From the NCBI GenBank assembly GCA_004764695.1, contig SMSO01000008.1, forward strand, positions 216,001-280,000: a stretch of DNA of 64,000 nucleotides. Reading direction: 5' to 3'. Numbering within the stretch: the first letter of the stretch is position 1; the number at the start of each line of letters is the position of its first letter. Origin of the DNA: Schizochytrium sp. TIO01 (Eukaryota; Sar; Bigyra; Thraustochytrida; Thraustochytriidae). Below the pieces are notes generated by a model. It did not search any database, was not told the origin of the DNA, and saw only the letters and a program-made list of their open reading frames with translations. Made by a program: the position numbers and the translations under genes. This document shows positions 1 through 9,796 of this stretch, piece after piece.

Positions 1-2
1 GC

Positions 3-647
3 TTACGGAATCACATTCGAGACGGCATCTCCAAGATGGACAAAAGCCTACAGATGAAGCAGGGGAGAAATCTTATTATGCGCATGAGTGGGTCTGTCAT
101 TGAGGCTCTTGGACAACGTGGTTTAACTACGAGCCTTGAACAAGGTTTGCTGGTTGACCTGCATCAAGCAATGCTGCATGCGGTCCCAGTTTGGGTAGCA
201 GATCGTACTTGGACAACCCTGTACAAATTTGTTGTTGCTGCTAAGACGGCAGCAAAGTGGCATGTTTTGGTCCATAAGGACGTTCCTCCAAATGTACAGG
301 TATTGAGCCAGATAATTTTAAAAGGTTCTCGTATTGCATATGATACCCTTTATGCAGTTGTAGCCATAAAAGCTAGCGCGAATGTCATAGAAGGACTGTC
401 TGGGGAAAATATTTGGATGTATTTATCCCCGTCGGCAATAAGAGAATCTCGATCAGAGGCTGACGGGGACGAGGCTAAAAAAAGTACGAATCGGGGTTCT
501 GCAGTTAAACGCTCAGCTACAGACGGAGGGCAAAGACACTCGTTGCTTTTCAAGGATTCCCCGCGCACGCCTCGAAAACTCTTAGAGGAGGCACGGCGAC
601 TTGATGCCTCTCTGAACCCACACGAAGTTGATGGGAACATATTGTGA
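3..647 (+). CDS. 3' part of an unidentified gene running in from the left edge
   Basis: The frame is open from the first complete codon at base 3 to a TGA at 645-647, so this is the C-terminal part of a larger protein. The first ATG inside the window is at 36 but need not be the start. About 214 residues are visible. The first 145 or so mix hydrophobic and charged stretches as in a folded helical domain (for example TWTTLYKFVVAAKTAAKWHV and DTLYAVVAIKASANVIEG). The last 65 residues are polar and Ser/Arg/Lys-rich with SPRTPRKLLEEARR, probably a disordered, phosphorylatable tail. No family was recognised. The reading frame itself is secure because of its length, composition and contrast with the following AT-rich DNA. 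Confidence 0.7.
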   Translation, partial: LRNHIRDGISKMDKSLQMKQGRNLIMRMSGSVIEALGQRGLTTSLEQGLLVDLHQAMLHAVPVWVADRTWTTLYKFVVAAKTAAKWHVLVHKDVPPNVQVLSQIILKGSRIAYDTLYAVVAIKASANVIEGLSGENIWMYLSPSAIRESRSEADGDEAKKSTNRGSAVKRSATDGGQRHSLLFKDSPRTPRKLLEEARRLDASLNPHEVDGNIL

Positions 648-1537
648 TAGTCATACTGACACATTTCGATTAATAGAGTTTGCGCAATTTATCAAGATGT
701 ATGATAGCAGTTTCGAAGAATCTCTGTTCATCCAAATTGTATTAGCTGCAAGCAAGTAGGTAATGATAATGTAAGAGGAGGTGGCCAGAACCAGATGTAA
801 GCCACACTTCCTCTATGTCCTTTCGCTGTATGAAGGGTCAAATTTCTTACTTGTAGTCGCCATCTTTCAATAGTTAAATCCTGACCATTTGCTGTTAGCT
901 TTCTTCATTTTATGTCTTGGCACATGCTAACTAATTTGCCGCATTTTGCCGCCATTTGCCAGACGAATTTGAATACAATGTTGATTACAATTTATGGAGG
1001 ATGCGACTGTCACAGCTCAAAGAGCCTCCCAAAATAAAATAAAAGTCTATTTTCTTCACACTAGAACTTAAATTACTTGAGGAGTTCGTCTCTGGTGGTG
1101 GTGGTGCCAATGCTTCCATTCTCACTTAGCACATTTCCATTAGTGGAATCACGGGGCTGTGGCATTTTGAAGAGATTACTTCGAGAACTCACGACAGAGC
1201 AGACTGAGAAGGAGGTTTTGGGAAATCAGCACCCAACTGACAGCATTGCAGGTAAACTTCCTTGATAAGTTCAAACCAAGATGCAAATGCTCTCTGCAAA
1301 CCTTTGATCACATTCTCCTCATTTTAGCTCTGGGTTATTTGCTTCCTTAGTATGTTGTGCTATCCATCGGTCCTTTTCGACGCTCGCCATCGAAGCCTTA
1401 AAGCTAAGAGCGAAGATAAGACAAGAAATTTAGCAATTATCTACTACTGAGGAGGTTTTCTGCGTGTGGTACGTAGGAAAACAAACGCAGGCAGGTAGGT
1501 AGGCACCTACAGAGCTGTCAAGTACAGTAAAGGCATC

Positions 1538-1622
1538 AGATATTGAGTGATTGTTTTGACATGAGTTCTTTACCTAAGGTAGAAGATTTTAACTCTGTAC
1601 CATTGACTAGTGAGGGTGAAGG
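1538..1622 (+). repeat. Diverged copy of an about 85-bp dispersed repeat
   Basis: The copy begins with a GAGTGATTGTTTTGACATGAG core and ends with GACTAGTGAGGGTGAAGG. It aligns along its length with the copy at 2319-2405, which has GCGATTGTTTTGGCTTGAG and GACTAGAGAGTGTGAG at the corresponding places. The middle has drifted. No coding capacity was found. The nature of the family is unknown; a short non-autonomous element remnant is one possibility. Confidence 0.4.
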
Positions 1623-2096
1623 CATCCGAGTCAGGCATATGCCTCTATCATAGAACTTACTACCAAGGAAGACACCTTACCTATAGCTATAGCTAGCTAG
1701 CAACCTTAGTATCACTAGCTAGTACCTGCCTACCTACCTTCCTAAAGGGACATTTGAAGAAAGACACACATCGACTTACCAAATGCCATTTTCTCCAAAT
1801 GTACTTGAAGAATGGCGTAAGTCGTAGTTACTTTTCACAGGGGCGACGCCGTATGTACTAGGGCCGTCTTCAGTCTCAATACTCACTGATTTCCGGGCTT
1901 TCCTTTTTTGCTATTCCAGCTCTCGGGGCAGCTTTGCTTCATACACGAAAGAGGATACATACATATTCAATCGTCTAATGGCAGTCAAAAGAATCAATCA
2001 TGGGGCATAATAGCAATAGATAGGTACGACTACTCTACTCTGCATACTCAAACATTCCCAAGTAATTCGCTTTATTTTATTTTGCCTGAGCATATA

Positions 2097-2132
2097 TTTT
2101 AATTTTAATTTTAATTTTAATTTTAATTTTAA
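2097..2132. repeat. TTTTAA hexanucleotide array
   Basis: About six tandem copies of a TTTTAA unit are followed by an A-rich run. It is a simple AT microsatellite in the gap upstream of the PH-domain gene. Confidence 0.9.
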
Positions 2133-2270
2133 ATTAATTAAAAAAAAAATTAAGAGTCACCCGTCACCGTCTTATCATTGCTTTGGAAAAAAAGGAAAAA
2201 GAAAGAAAAAAGAAGGAAGCATACTCTAAAAGTCTACAAAGTTTTGATCGATTTTGCAGTATGTAGGTAT

Positions 2271-2307
2271 CTACCTACCTACCTACCTACCTACCTACCT
2301 ACCTACC
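2271..2307. repeat. CTAC (AGGT/ACCT) tetranucleotide array
   Basis: About nine perfect CTAC units sit directly before the dispersed repeat copy at 2319. The same tetramer in shorter runs occurs in many gaps of this window. Confidence 0.95.
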
Positions 2308-2318
2308 AAGCCTTGTCA

Positions 2319-2405
2319 GTAATTAGCGATTGTTTTGGCTTGAGTTTCTATTCTACCCGAGTTGAAAAAGCATTTCAACTGATTGCCTCTGACTAGAGAG
2401 TGTGA
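2319..2405 (+). repeat. Reference copy of the about 85-bp dispersed repeat
   Basis: This copy carries GATTGTTTTGGCTTGAGTTT, then CTACCCGAGTTGAAAA, then TTGCCTCTGACTAGAG. The same three blocks, with some indels, are found on the minus strand at 15190-15120 and in weaker form at 1538-1622. It has no convincing reading frame of its own. The CTAC array just upstream may mark its border. Confidence 0.5.
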
Positions 2406-3200
2406 GTAAAGTCTTGTTTGTTCTTCAAAATTATGAAAGGATGAGTGCGTGCGTGGGCCAGGAGGGCAGACTGCTGGACTAATACCTTCGCTCTCACCTA
2501 TACTTACCTCATCTGAACATCGGTCAGAACGATGATAATGTTTCTTGTTGCTTGCTCCTTCATTCATCTCTCCACTCTTCCCAAATAAATCAACAGTCCA
2601 TCAATGGTGATCAAAGTAAAATCATTTGACTGTCCGAACATGTTAGGAAACAGAGTAGGTACTATCCTAGCCATAGGTAGTACGTATCCTACCTAGGTAC
2701 CCTATTTGTCAATCAAGGTCTTTCGTTATTTTATTTACTCAGCACCCACTGGTCCCTCTTTCCCAGACCTTCATCTACTCGGTCAGCGTGAGCGGCTCTC
2801 GCCGTGTGTTCTGAGCCCACCCAACTCCTTCATCAGCTCCTTCTTTTGCCGACAACTCCACCATCGCCACCACCGCTGGTGTTGTCTTGGTGCAGTGGCA
2901 GTACCTGAAGGGTTTGCAGCGCGTGCAGACTTAAACAGGACAAAAGGGTGACTTGAAGGAGGGCTCGATCGCCATCATCGATTCACTCCACCAGCTGTTC
3001 TGTACTGTAACTCTTGAACCTCTGTTGCTTGACAGAAAGGGGGTAGGGTTAAGGACCGAGTGAGAGAGAGAGCTTGGCAGGTGGTCAGTCTCCACGCCGA
3101 TTCTCACTTGTTCTTCAATTCTTACATGCCGCAAACTTGTCAGGAGTTTTGAGCACTAGTAGTAGATTTAATTCAGGTTCATATATATCAATATCAAACT

Positions 3201-5063
3201 ATGGAGGGGCTTCTTGAGGTGCCTAAGAGCGGTCGCTGGCGTCCTGGGTACGCACGATACTTTGTAGTGGACTTTGAGCGCAAAGCTGTCTGCTCAGGCA
3301 AAGATGAGGCTCAGGCCAAAGGGGATGCCGCTAAAAAACTCCCGGGGTATAATTTCGCTGCCGTTGAGCTAACAGGGAGTGTCCCTGGTGAGTTTCATGT
3401 GCTCACGCGAAAGAGGACATATGTTTTTCGTGCAGCATCCGCACGTGAAGCCCGAAGATGGGTCCGCGCAGTGCAAACTCTAATGCAGGACCTTGCAGGT
3501 CTAAGTGACCACGTTCGTACCGCCTCTGGAGGAACTAAGTCACTCTCATCCGAACGGAATGGTATGCTCATTTTGGGGTCCATCTTTGCAACTATTTGTT
3601 TCACGCTAATTTATCTAACGGCCCTCATTTCACCGAGATCACCATCATTAATACGACCAACACCATCCTCGTCATCTTCTGCTCAAGAAGACAATCTCTC
3701 GAATGACTACGCAGCCTTAAATGACCTCCCTCTTAAACAAGATGGAGGAAACAGTAACAGTGGCGGGGGACTTTTACTTGTTCTAATTCTCCTCGGCCTT
3801 GGCTGCACGACTGCGCTCTTTAAAGATAAAATTTACGAATATTTTGATACCGAAATGCAGCGAATCCGATGCGCAATGGAAGACACATATAGGGAGACCC
3901 TTGAAAGCTGGCGAACTCCATATGATGAATTCATTCAGTCATGGTTTGGTGCATACGACGAGGTCAAATCTTCCGGGCGGCAGTACTTCAATACCTTCTG
4001 TGCATCACTTCCACACTTCCTTCTCGCTGAGAATAGTGAAAAAGAAGAAGACTCAGAACCCGCCAAGAGGCGTTCAAGGCGCTCACAGAGAAGCTTTGCG
4101 TCTAAAATTGATATTGGCCCACGTGCTCTCGGACCAGATCAACGACGGTCCTTCGAGCGAAGACTGATGGCACATCACAACTCCTCCGCTGCTATGAACT
4201 TAACAAGATCCTCTTCGGCTCCGGAAGGTCTTTCTGAGAATTCAGGTTCACGTCAATCTTTTAGAAGGGAACCTCGGCGACTCGTTTTCGACAACGAAAG
4301 AACAAATGCATTGCAGTCTATGCTCGCAAGCAGAAGCGCCACATCGTCGGCCTCTTCCTTCGCTTCTTCTAACTCTGAAACGCACTCAACACTTTCTCTT
4401 CAGGAGGATTTTGATGATCTTGAAAATGAAGACTCGCCTATCGAGAGCGAGGTGTCACCAGCGAAAGGTCGTTCTGCAAAGTTAAAGAAATCAAAGAGCT
4501 TTCGCTCTTGGTGGGGTAGAAAGCGCCAAGGAAGTCAAAGTAAACTGACAGCGGCTGCTCCAATTGTTACAGAGATTGATCCAGAGCCTGTACCTGGGCA
4601 CAATAAAAGGTCTCGGCAACCACCTCCCCTTCCGAAGCGAAAATCATCCGCCAAACGCTATTCACGTCGGCCATTCGAGACTTCCGAGTCAGCCTTATGT
4701 AGTGAAGCTGACGAGGAGACCAAAGACGACGACCTCACGCTCAATGAAGGCACCACTCCAGCTTCGCGCATGGAGAACGCCGGACCTGAGTACGCAAAAT
4801 ATGCCAAAATGTTACGAAATGGCGTCCCAGAGGGTGCCGTGCGAAATGCACTTGCGCGGGATGATGTAACAGAACCTTATGGAGTTTTTGAAGATGATGG
4901 TCTTTATTCTCACTCCAAAGCAACTAAGATGCAACAGCATATTAATCATGCAAAACAAAACAAATCGAATGCACCTCGCAGATCTCTTCGGCAAGAGCCG
5001 AGTATGATTGATGAATTGAGACGACGTCAACTAACTCTTGGCATTGTCCCGGTGGAAGAGTGA
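3201..5063 (+). CDS. PH-domain protein with two predicted membrane segments
   Basis: The product has 620 residues. Residues 1-97 look like a pleckstrin homology domain: a basic GRWRPGYARYF start, alternating strands, and a final helix EARRWVRAVQTLM with the conserved tryptophan at 87. PH domains bind phosphoinositides or proteins at membranes. Hydrophobic segments at about 121-144 and 190-207 look like two transmembrane helices, so the protein is probably membrane-anchored with a long C-terminal side. Residues 270-520 are Ser/Arg-rich and disordered, with a proline motif RQPPPLPKRK that could bind an SH3 domain. Near 529-556 a motif YAKMLRNGVPEGAVRNAL resembles the short motif of WASHC3/CCDC53 and related actin regulators. 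The start is the first ATG of the frame. There are no signs of introns. A role in membrane-cytoskeleton signalling is inference. Confidence 0.8.
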   Translation: MEGLLEVPKSGRWRPGYARYFVVDFERKAVCSGKDEAQAKGDAAKKLPGYNFAAVELTGSVPGEFHVLTRKRTYVFRAASAREARRWVRAVQTLMQDLAGLSDHVRTASGGTKSLSSERNGMLILGSIFATICFTLIYLTALISPRSPSLIRPTPSSSSSAQEDNLSNDYAALNDLPLKQDGGNSNSGGGLLLVLILLGLGCTTALFKDKIYEYFDTEMQRIRCAMEDTYRETLESWRTPYDEFIQSWFGAYDEVKSSGRQYFNTFCASLPHFLLAENSEKEEDSEPAKRRSRRSQRSFASKIDIGPRALGPDQRRSFERRLMAHHNSSAAMNLTRSSSAPEGLSENSGSRQSFRREPRRLVFDNERTNALQSMLASRSATSSASSFASSNSETHSTLSLQEDFDDLENEDSPIESEVSPAKGRSAKLKKSKSFRSWWGRKRQGSQSKLTAAAPIVTEIDPEPVPGHNKRSRQPPPLPKRKSSAKRYSRRPFETSESALCSEADEETKDDDLTLNEGTTPASRMENAGPEYAKYAKMLRNGVPEGAVRNALARDDVTEPYGVFEDDGLYSHSKATKMQQHINHAKQNKSNAPRRSLRQEPSMIDELRRRQLTLGIVPVEE

Positions 5064-5713
5064 AAATTAAGAAAAAAGTTCCATTGGGAATGATATATAG
5101 GAAATTGCTCAACGTTGGTTGATATTTCACAATGAACACGTAGTTACAGTCATATATATATATTCTAGCCAATTATTTTATGTATTGCATTATCCAAATG
5201 AGGAAAGAAAGTGAGCAATTCTGAGGTTTGAGATTTCCACTCGTAAACTTTGATTTAGTCGGCTGCCTCTTTCATCCACACAGGTAGGTTCTTTCCTTTT
5301 CTCAATGCCAGTTGGAACATGTGGTATTGGGATGGAGAATAATTATTTGAACAATAGTAATTTAAATAAAAGTGATGTCATCTTTTTAAGAAAAAGTGAT
5401 GTGGCTGTGAGTGGGCAGGCACATTTTGCTAAGGAACATGGCGATCCTTTCAAAGCCATACGATTAAAATAAAATTATATATATTGAATGCTGGAGATGG
5501 AGAATGCTAATTTTCATAGATAATCCCTTATTTAATATGAGCCTTACCACTTGTGATTTCCGTATGTTTGCAGATTGTGGAAGACTTAATGGGTAGGGTA
5601 ATCAAAACGCGGGTTGGCTATGCCAAATAAGCTCTATCACTGTAAGTTGCGATAGGTGAAAGTAAGTAACGCCCCTATATGATGTGCTTTGATTAATTTG
5701 TCTGTTGTCGCTT
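5064..5713. other. Intergenic region between convergent genes
   Basis: This 650-base AT-rich gap lies between the stop codons of a plus-strand and a minus-strand gene, so it should hold two 3' untranslated ends. A few AATAAA-like A/T runs are present (for example near 5365). No gene was seen. Confidence 0.6.
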
Positions 5714-8700
5714 CTACAGAGGAGACTCTATATGGCGAATCTGCATCGCCGGGGGTTGGTGGCCAGCTCGAAATGACATTTCAAGAGGATACGACATCTC
5801 TCGCTGAGTCTCCTGCACAAGACTCTTCAGAGCCTGCTGGCGCAGTTGCTTCTGGATAGAAAGGTCCTGTGTGAGGTCAAGCAGCTGGCGAGAAGCATAA
5901 TCCCCTGCAGAGCACTCATCCTTATACCCTGTTGCAGCGTGCCGAATTTCAGTCACAGAGCGCTCGAGTAGATCGCACAACCCCCAAAGTCCTGCGTTGG
6001 GTTGTCCAGGAGTCATTTCGTTCTGGGAACTTTGTCGTGGCACGGATTCGCATACAATGTTGCCAGGCAGGGCAAACAGGCGATCATGCTCTGTATATGC
6101 ATGTATGCGCGACCCAGGGACAGCTTTGCGAGAAGAAGTGCTGGGACGCTGCCGTTCAAGGATGTGACAGTTACGTTTAAACATATCAAGTGATGGATTA
6201 TTTTGTGGTGCTTGATTGATATGTTCCCGAGCAAGGCTTTCAACCGTGCATGATTCTAGGTCTGCTGTGAGCTGCAAGATGACCTCGAGGTCATCCGAAA
6301 ATGAATCGTGCGTGTGTTCTCCAATCGCTTTCCAATCGTGTAAAAGGTCATCAAAAAGGCCCTTTTGATCTTGTAAGGCCTCTTGTTGCTCCAAGAGTAG
6401 GTTGGCATCGTTGGCGAATGACTTGATGCGCTTCGCAATGTCTAAAGAGCGTGTGCGAGCGTGAAGGAGATCCTCTTGGAATTTGGCACGAGCTGCAGGA
6501 GTACTTGCTTGCCGTGCTCCCACACTGTATTTTCCGACTGCCAAGAGTAGTGTTCGCTCAAAGCCCTCCAAGGCAAGTTGCTGCTGACTTATTTCCGATA
6601 GTTGGCTTTCAAGTTGTTGAATTGCGTCTCCTAGCGTCTCAATAAGGCTTTCAAGCTTGGATTGGGTAACATCATCTTCAAATAGCTGTGGAGGTGGCAG
6701 AGAGCTCATGTCCAAAGTTCGCTCTAAGTCTTCAACATAAGCTCGATATATTTGTACATGGAGATCAAGCGCCTCTGAAAGTTTGTTCTGCTGTTCGAGC
6801 TCTTCCTGGAGATTGTTGGTCTCTATATAGTGGGGAACATTTGATCTGGATGCTGCCCAGTCTTCTTCTACTGAAAACACCCAGCGGCCAAGTCTAGATG
6901 TCCAAAATTTTCCTGCTCTCACGCACATCTCAAGTTCATCCTGGCTTTGGCAGCGCGTGATCGGTTGAAACTCAAAACATTTGACAGGCGAATATGCTGC
7001 ATCAGCCGAAAAGGGGACGCCCCCGAGCTGCTCTGCCCGTGATACACGTTTCGTATCCTCACTGTGACGAACAGAATGAGGAAAACGCAGGTCCATAGAT
7101 GAGTCATCTAGTCCTAAGGACTTAGAGCTACTTCTCAAGGCGCGTCTGAGCTGTCGGAACAGAAAGTGTGCACTAGGGCCAGTTGAACCCCAAGAGAAGA
7201 GCACAGTTCGACCAGTTCGGTCATCTAGACCTGCGCAAATCGTAGTGTTGGGACCGCATGTGAGTTTTCGGACTTTGATGTTGTCAGCAGTGTAGGTGCG
7301 TTCTCCACGTGGCCCAAAGTCACTCGATGGGAACTCGACTCGGGATGGCATATAAATAAAGGCTTCCATAGTATTAAGTCCTGTTTGTCCATGACTGTTA
7401 CTGCCCCAGGAGTATAGTTGGGCGCCATGAAGATCGTCCGTAATTGCGCAAAAATGACCAGAGCCAGCGGCGACTCTTACAACTTGTTGAAATCGTGGGA
7501 AGACCTGAACACGAGGGCTCGGGTGATTTTGAACATCAAAATTTTTAGACTTGTTTCCAAAAAACCATGATGTGTTCCTTTCATCAGATACTAAGTCGGT
7601 GGCATTTTCATCACTGTCCAAGTCAGAGCTGTCATCTTCATCGGAGCTACTGCTGATGCTTTCCATTCTTTGTTTATTTCTATCCGCTGGGGCTGGCCCA
7701 AATGAAACACCCTGCTGCGTAAGAGGATCACGAAGACTTTGCAAGCGCTTTGTATCCAAAGTAGAATGAATGTGATGTGCTTCCAGCTTTTGTGACATAC
7801 CCGGGTAATCATCACAAGGTGCTAACATCACGAGCTCCATGGCAGAAGGTTCAGGTATGTTTACAGAGTTACTCATTCCAGAAGAGTAGCGTTTCTTGGG
7901 GTTCAAACTGCTCGTCCCACTTCCCTTTGATTTGTTTGATGAAACGTTGGTTTGTGATGAAAGGCTAGCGGTGCTGTGTCTTCTAGCAGTACCTGATCGA
8001 GGTGTGCTGCTCATAACAATCCCCGAAGTTCCAAGAGTAGAATTCGCAGGTCCTGGCGACCTCGGCGAGTCCATAGATGGCTTGCTAAAGAAACGAGATT
8101 TCTTCCGGTCCTTCGTTGTAGAAGATGAAGTGCAGCTAGGGGGTGACGCATTTGCTAGTGGCGGGGTTGCTACAGAAGGGCATGTTGGTGAAGAGGTTTG
8201 CATAGGTCTGGGAGGAGCGCCTCTCGCAGAGCCCGAAGGCGCTAGATTTGGGGGTGTCGGGGGCGAAGGTGAGGAAGGCGCCCGCAGTGGAGTTACAGGG
8301 AGGCTACTCCCGGTCACCGCCCTGAGGGTATTGTCCGAATGTGATGATCGATCCTCATGTTTTATTACAATACTAGATGCTTTGTCAATCGTAAGCCAGG
8401 ATGATTGTGACTGATCTTGCTTGGAATTAGGTTCGTGCGGTAGTCCGTTGAAAGAAGAACCAAGCTGGCTCGAGAACGAGTTTGATCCAGAACCACCCAA
8501 AGATTGTAGTTCACCTGCAGACGAGTTCCCGAATCCTGGGACTACGAGTTGGCCATCTTCTAGGAGGATGACAGCGCTTGTATCGGTACACGCAATTTGC
8601 CTGATTGGCATTCCTTGCACTTGGAGTGCTGCAAGGCGCGCCTTGGTTGATTGGAGTGCATAGTCTTGATCGGGACGAAGTTTACGCCGTCTCAAGCGAG

Positions 8701-9796
8701 AGCGCTGCGAATTTGAGGTAGCCTCGTGCAAGTATGATTCAATAAGGACATTCAGCGCTTCGATACCATTGCCTTGACGATCTAGAATTGTCTGGCGAGC
8801 CATAAAGCTGTCATCACTAACGCCAAGCTCTTCCCTTTGGAAAGCATCAATAACCAATTGCTGTCTTGCTACGTATCCTGGGTATTTAGTTTCTACCCAC
8901 AGAGGACTTTTTGATTGGTGCATAGGCGAGTGACCAGTGTTCCCTAGCTGAGACTCACTCCTGCTATGTTCTCCTGTGCTGCCTCCTCCCGCCCCAACCC
9001 CGAGTGAAGCTGTCGTGAATGTTGTTGTTGATGTCGGTGCTGGTGCTGATGATAAAGAAGAGGGTGGACCATACGCATTCACTATTCCGGCTGCACCTGC
9101 TTGTGGTGTTGCGTGTCCACTCATCCCCCCTCTCATTAAATCCTGAGCGATTCGAGTGTCCTTCTTAGTCCCTCCAAAGCGTGGAGACACAAACCGCCGT
9201 CGTGGGGTGTTGGGTATACTTGGGTTTGTGTTTTGATCAAGGTGGCTGTCCAAGACATCGAGTGCATTTGCAAAATAGCCTGCCATACCCCAGTGCATGA
9301 CGTGGGACCCAGGACAGTTTGCGTGTGCGATATTTGCATTAGAGTATTCAAATGCCAGTTCGTCATTAGTGAAAGTTCTCCCTCCATTGAAGGAGACCGA
9401 CACAGGTAGCCACTCAATGTTTTGCGGGACAGGTACTGACATGCAGAGGATCTTGGTCTCATCGCAGAAAAGTGGTCTCTGCATGCGATCTCCAAAGCTA
9501 ACAAAAACTAAGGAGGGGTCTCGCGCCGCAGGAAAGCGTCCGCGTAACGTAACAAGCTCAAACCCAAGTCTTGTGCCAGAAGGAGGCTCAATCTTTTCAA
9601 TTGTCCAGCGACTTGGGCCACCAGAAGCGTCTGGAGCATCTCCATCATCATGAAGCTCCAGCTCTTCGCAGCTTGCCTCCACGCGGCGAACCTGTGCACT
9701 GAGGCCAGTTACAGCACATATACCCGCTCTGTCACGCACGAACGCGAGCGAAGCAGGTTTAGAAGCTCCTGAGAAAGAAGAACCGGCGTGCGCCAT
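5714..9796 (-). CDS. Large protein with IPT/TIG-like domain, RCC1-type repeats and coiled coil
   Basis: The product has 1360 residues and starts at an ATG on the minus strand at 9796. Residues about 65-152 read as an IPT/TIG-like immunoglobulin fold (IEKIEPPSGTRLG, later VSFNGGRTFTNDELAFEY). RCC1-type propeller repeats follow, split by a long insert. One lies near 395-440 (CTDTSAVILLEDGQLVVPG). Clearer ones lie near 770-880 (AAGSGHFCAITDD, LYSWGSNSHGQTGLN, LFSWGSTG). The insert of about 300 residues is Ser/Pro/Thr-rich and ends in an acidic patch. Residues about 1000-1220 are strongly helical and charged, consistent with a coiled coil. IPT and RCC1 folds are mostly protein-interaction modules; RCC1 proteins include GTPase exchange factors and E3 ligases. 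No catalytic domain was recognised, so a scaffold role is the safest guess. Confidence 0.75.
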   Translation of the reverse strand: MAHAGSSFSGASKPASLAFVRDRAGICAVTGLSAQVRRVEASCEELELHDDGDAPDASGGPSRWTIEKIEPPSGTRLGFELVTLRGRFPAARDPSLVFVSFGDRMQRPLFCDETKILCMSVPVPQNIEWLPVSVSFNGGRTFTNDELAFEYSNANIAHANCPGSHVMHWGMAGYFANALDVLDSHLDQNTNPSIPNTPRRRFVSPRFGGTKKDTRIAQDLMRGGMSGHATPQAGAAGIVNAYGPPSSLSSAPAPTSTTTFTTASLGVGAGGGSTGEHSRSESQLGNTGHSPMHQSKSPLWVETKYPGYVARQQLVIDAFQREELGVSDDSFMARQTILDRQGNGIEALNVLIESYLHEATSNSQRSRLRRRKLRPDQDYALQSTKARLAALQVQGMPIRQIACTDTSAVILLEDGQLVVPGFGNSSAGELQSLGGSGSNSFSSQLGSSFNGLPHEPNSKQDQSQSSWLTIDKASSIVIKHEDRSSHSDNTLRAVTGSSLPVTPLRAPSSPSPPTPPNLAPSGSARGAPPRPMQTSSPTCPSVATPPLANASPPSCTSSSTTKDRKKSRFFSKPSMDSPRSPGPANSTLGTSGIVMSSTPRSGTARRHSTASLSSQTNVSSNKSKGSGTSSLNPKKRYSSGMSNSVNIPEPSAMELVMLAPCDDYPGMSQKLEAHHIHSTLDTKRLQSLRDPLTQQGVSFGPAPADRNKQRMESISSSSDEDDSSDLDSDENATDLVSDERNTSWFFGNKSKNFDVQNHPSPRVQVFPRFQQVVRVAAGSGHFCAITDDLHGAQLYSWGSNSHGQTGLNTMEAFIYMPSRVEFPSSDFGPRGERTYTADNIKVRKLTCGPNTTICAGLDDRTGRTVLFSWGSTGPSAHFLFRQLRRALRSSSKSLGLDDSSMDLRFPHSVRHSEDTKRVSRAEQLGGVPFSADAAYSPVKCFEFQPITRCQSQDELEMCVRAGKFWTSRLGRWVFSVEEDWAASRSNVPHYIETNNLQEELEQQNKLSEALDLHVQIYRAYVEDLERTLDMSSLPPPQLFEDDVTQSKLESLIETLGDAIQQLESQLSEISQQQLALEGFERTLLLAVGKYSVGARQASTPAARAKFQEDLLHARTRSLDIAKRIKSFANDANLLLEQQEALQDQKGLFDDLLHDWKAIGEHTHDSFSDDLEVILQLTADLESCTVESLAREHINQAPQNNPSLDMFKRNCHILERQRPSTSSRKAVPGSRIHAYTEHDRLFALPGNIVCESVPRQSSQNEMTPGQPNAGLWGLCDLLERSVTEIRHAATGYKDECSAGDYASRQLLDLTQDLSIQKQLRQQALKSLVQETQREMSYPLEMSFRAGHQPPAMQIRHIESPL

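Larger units (their letters stand above)
648..3200. other. Intergenic region with repeats and possible short spliced reading frames
   Basis: No long reading frame is present. The stretch holds two copies of a dispersed repeat (about 1538-1622 and 2319-2405), an AT-rich array at 2097-2132, a CTAC array at 2271-2307 and a palindrome TACCTAGGTA at 2690-2699. Weak coding signals exist. On the plus strand, about 2836-3152 reads through two possible very short introns. On the minus strand an ATG at 2567 is followed after 20 codons by a GTAAGT donor near 2507. The first kilobase after 648 shows nothing clear. Confidence 0.5.

Noticed and set aside
2316-2567. 83-codon minus-strand frame and its possible spliced form
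   Set aside because: It overlaps the dispersed repeat copy, so the open frame is probably accidental.
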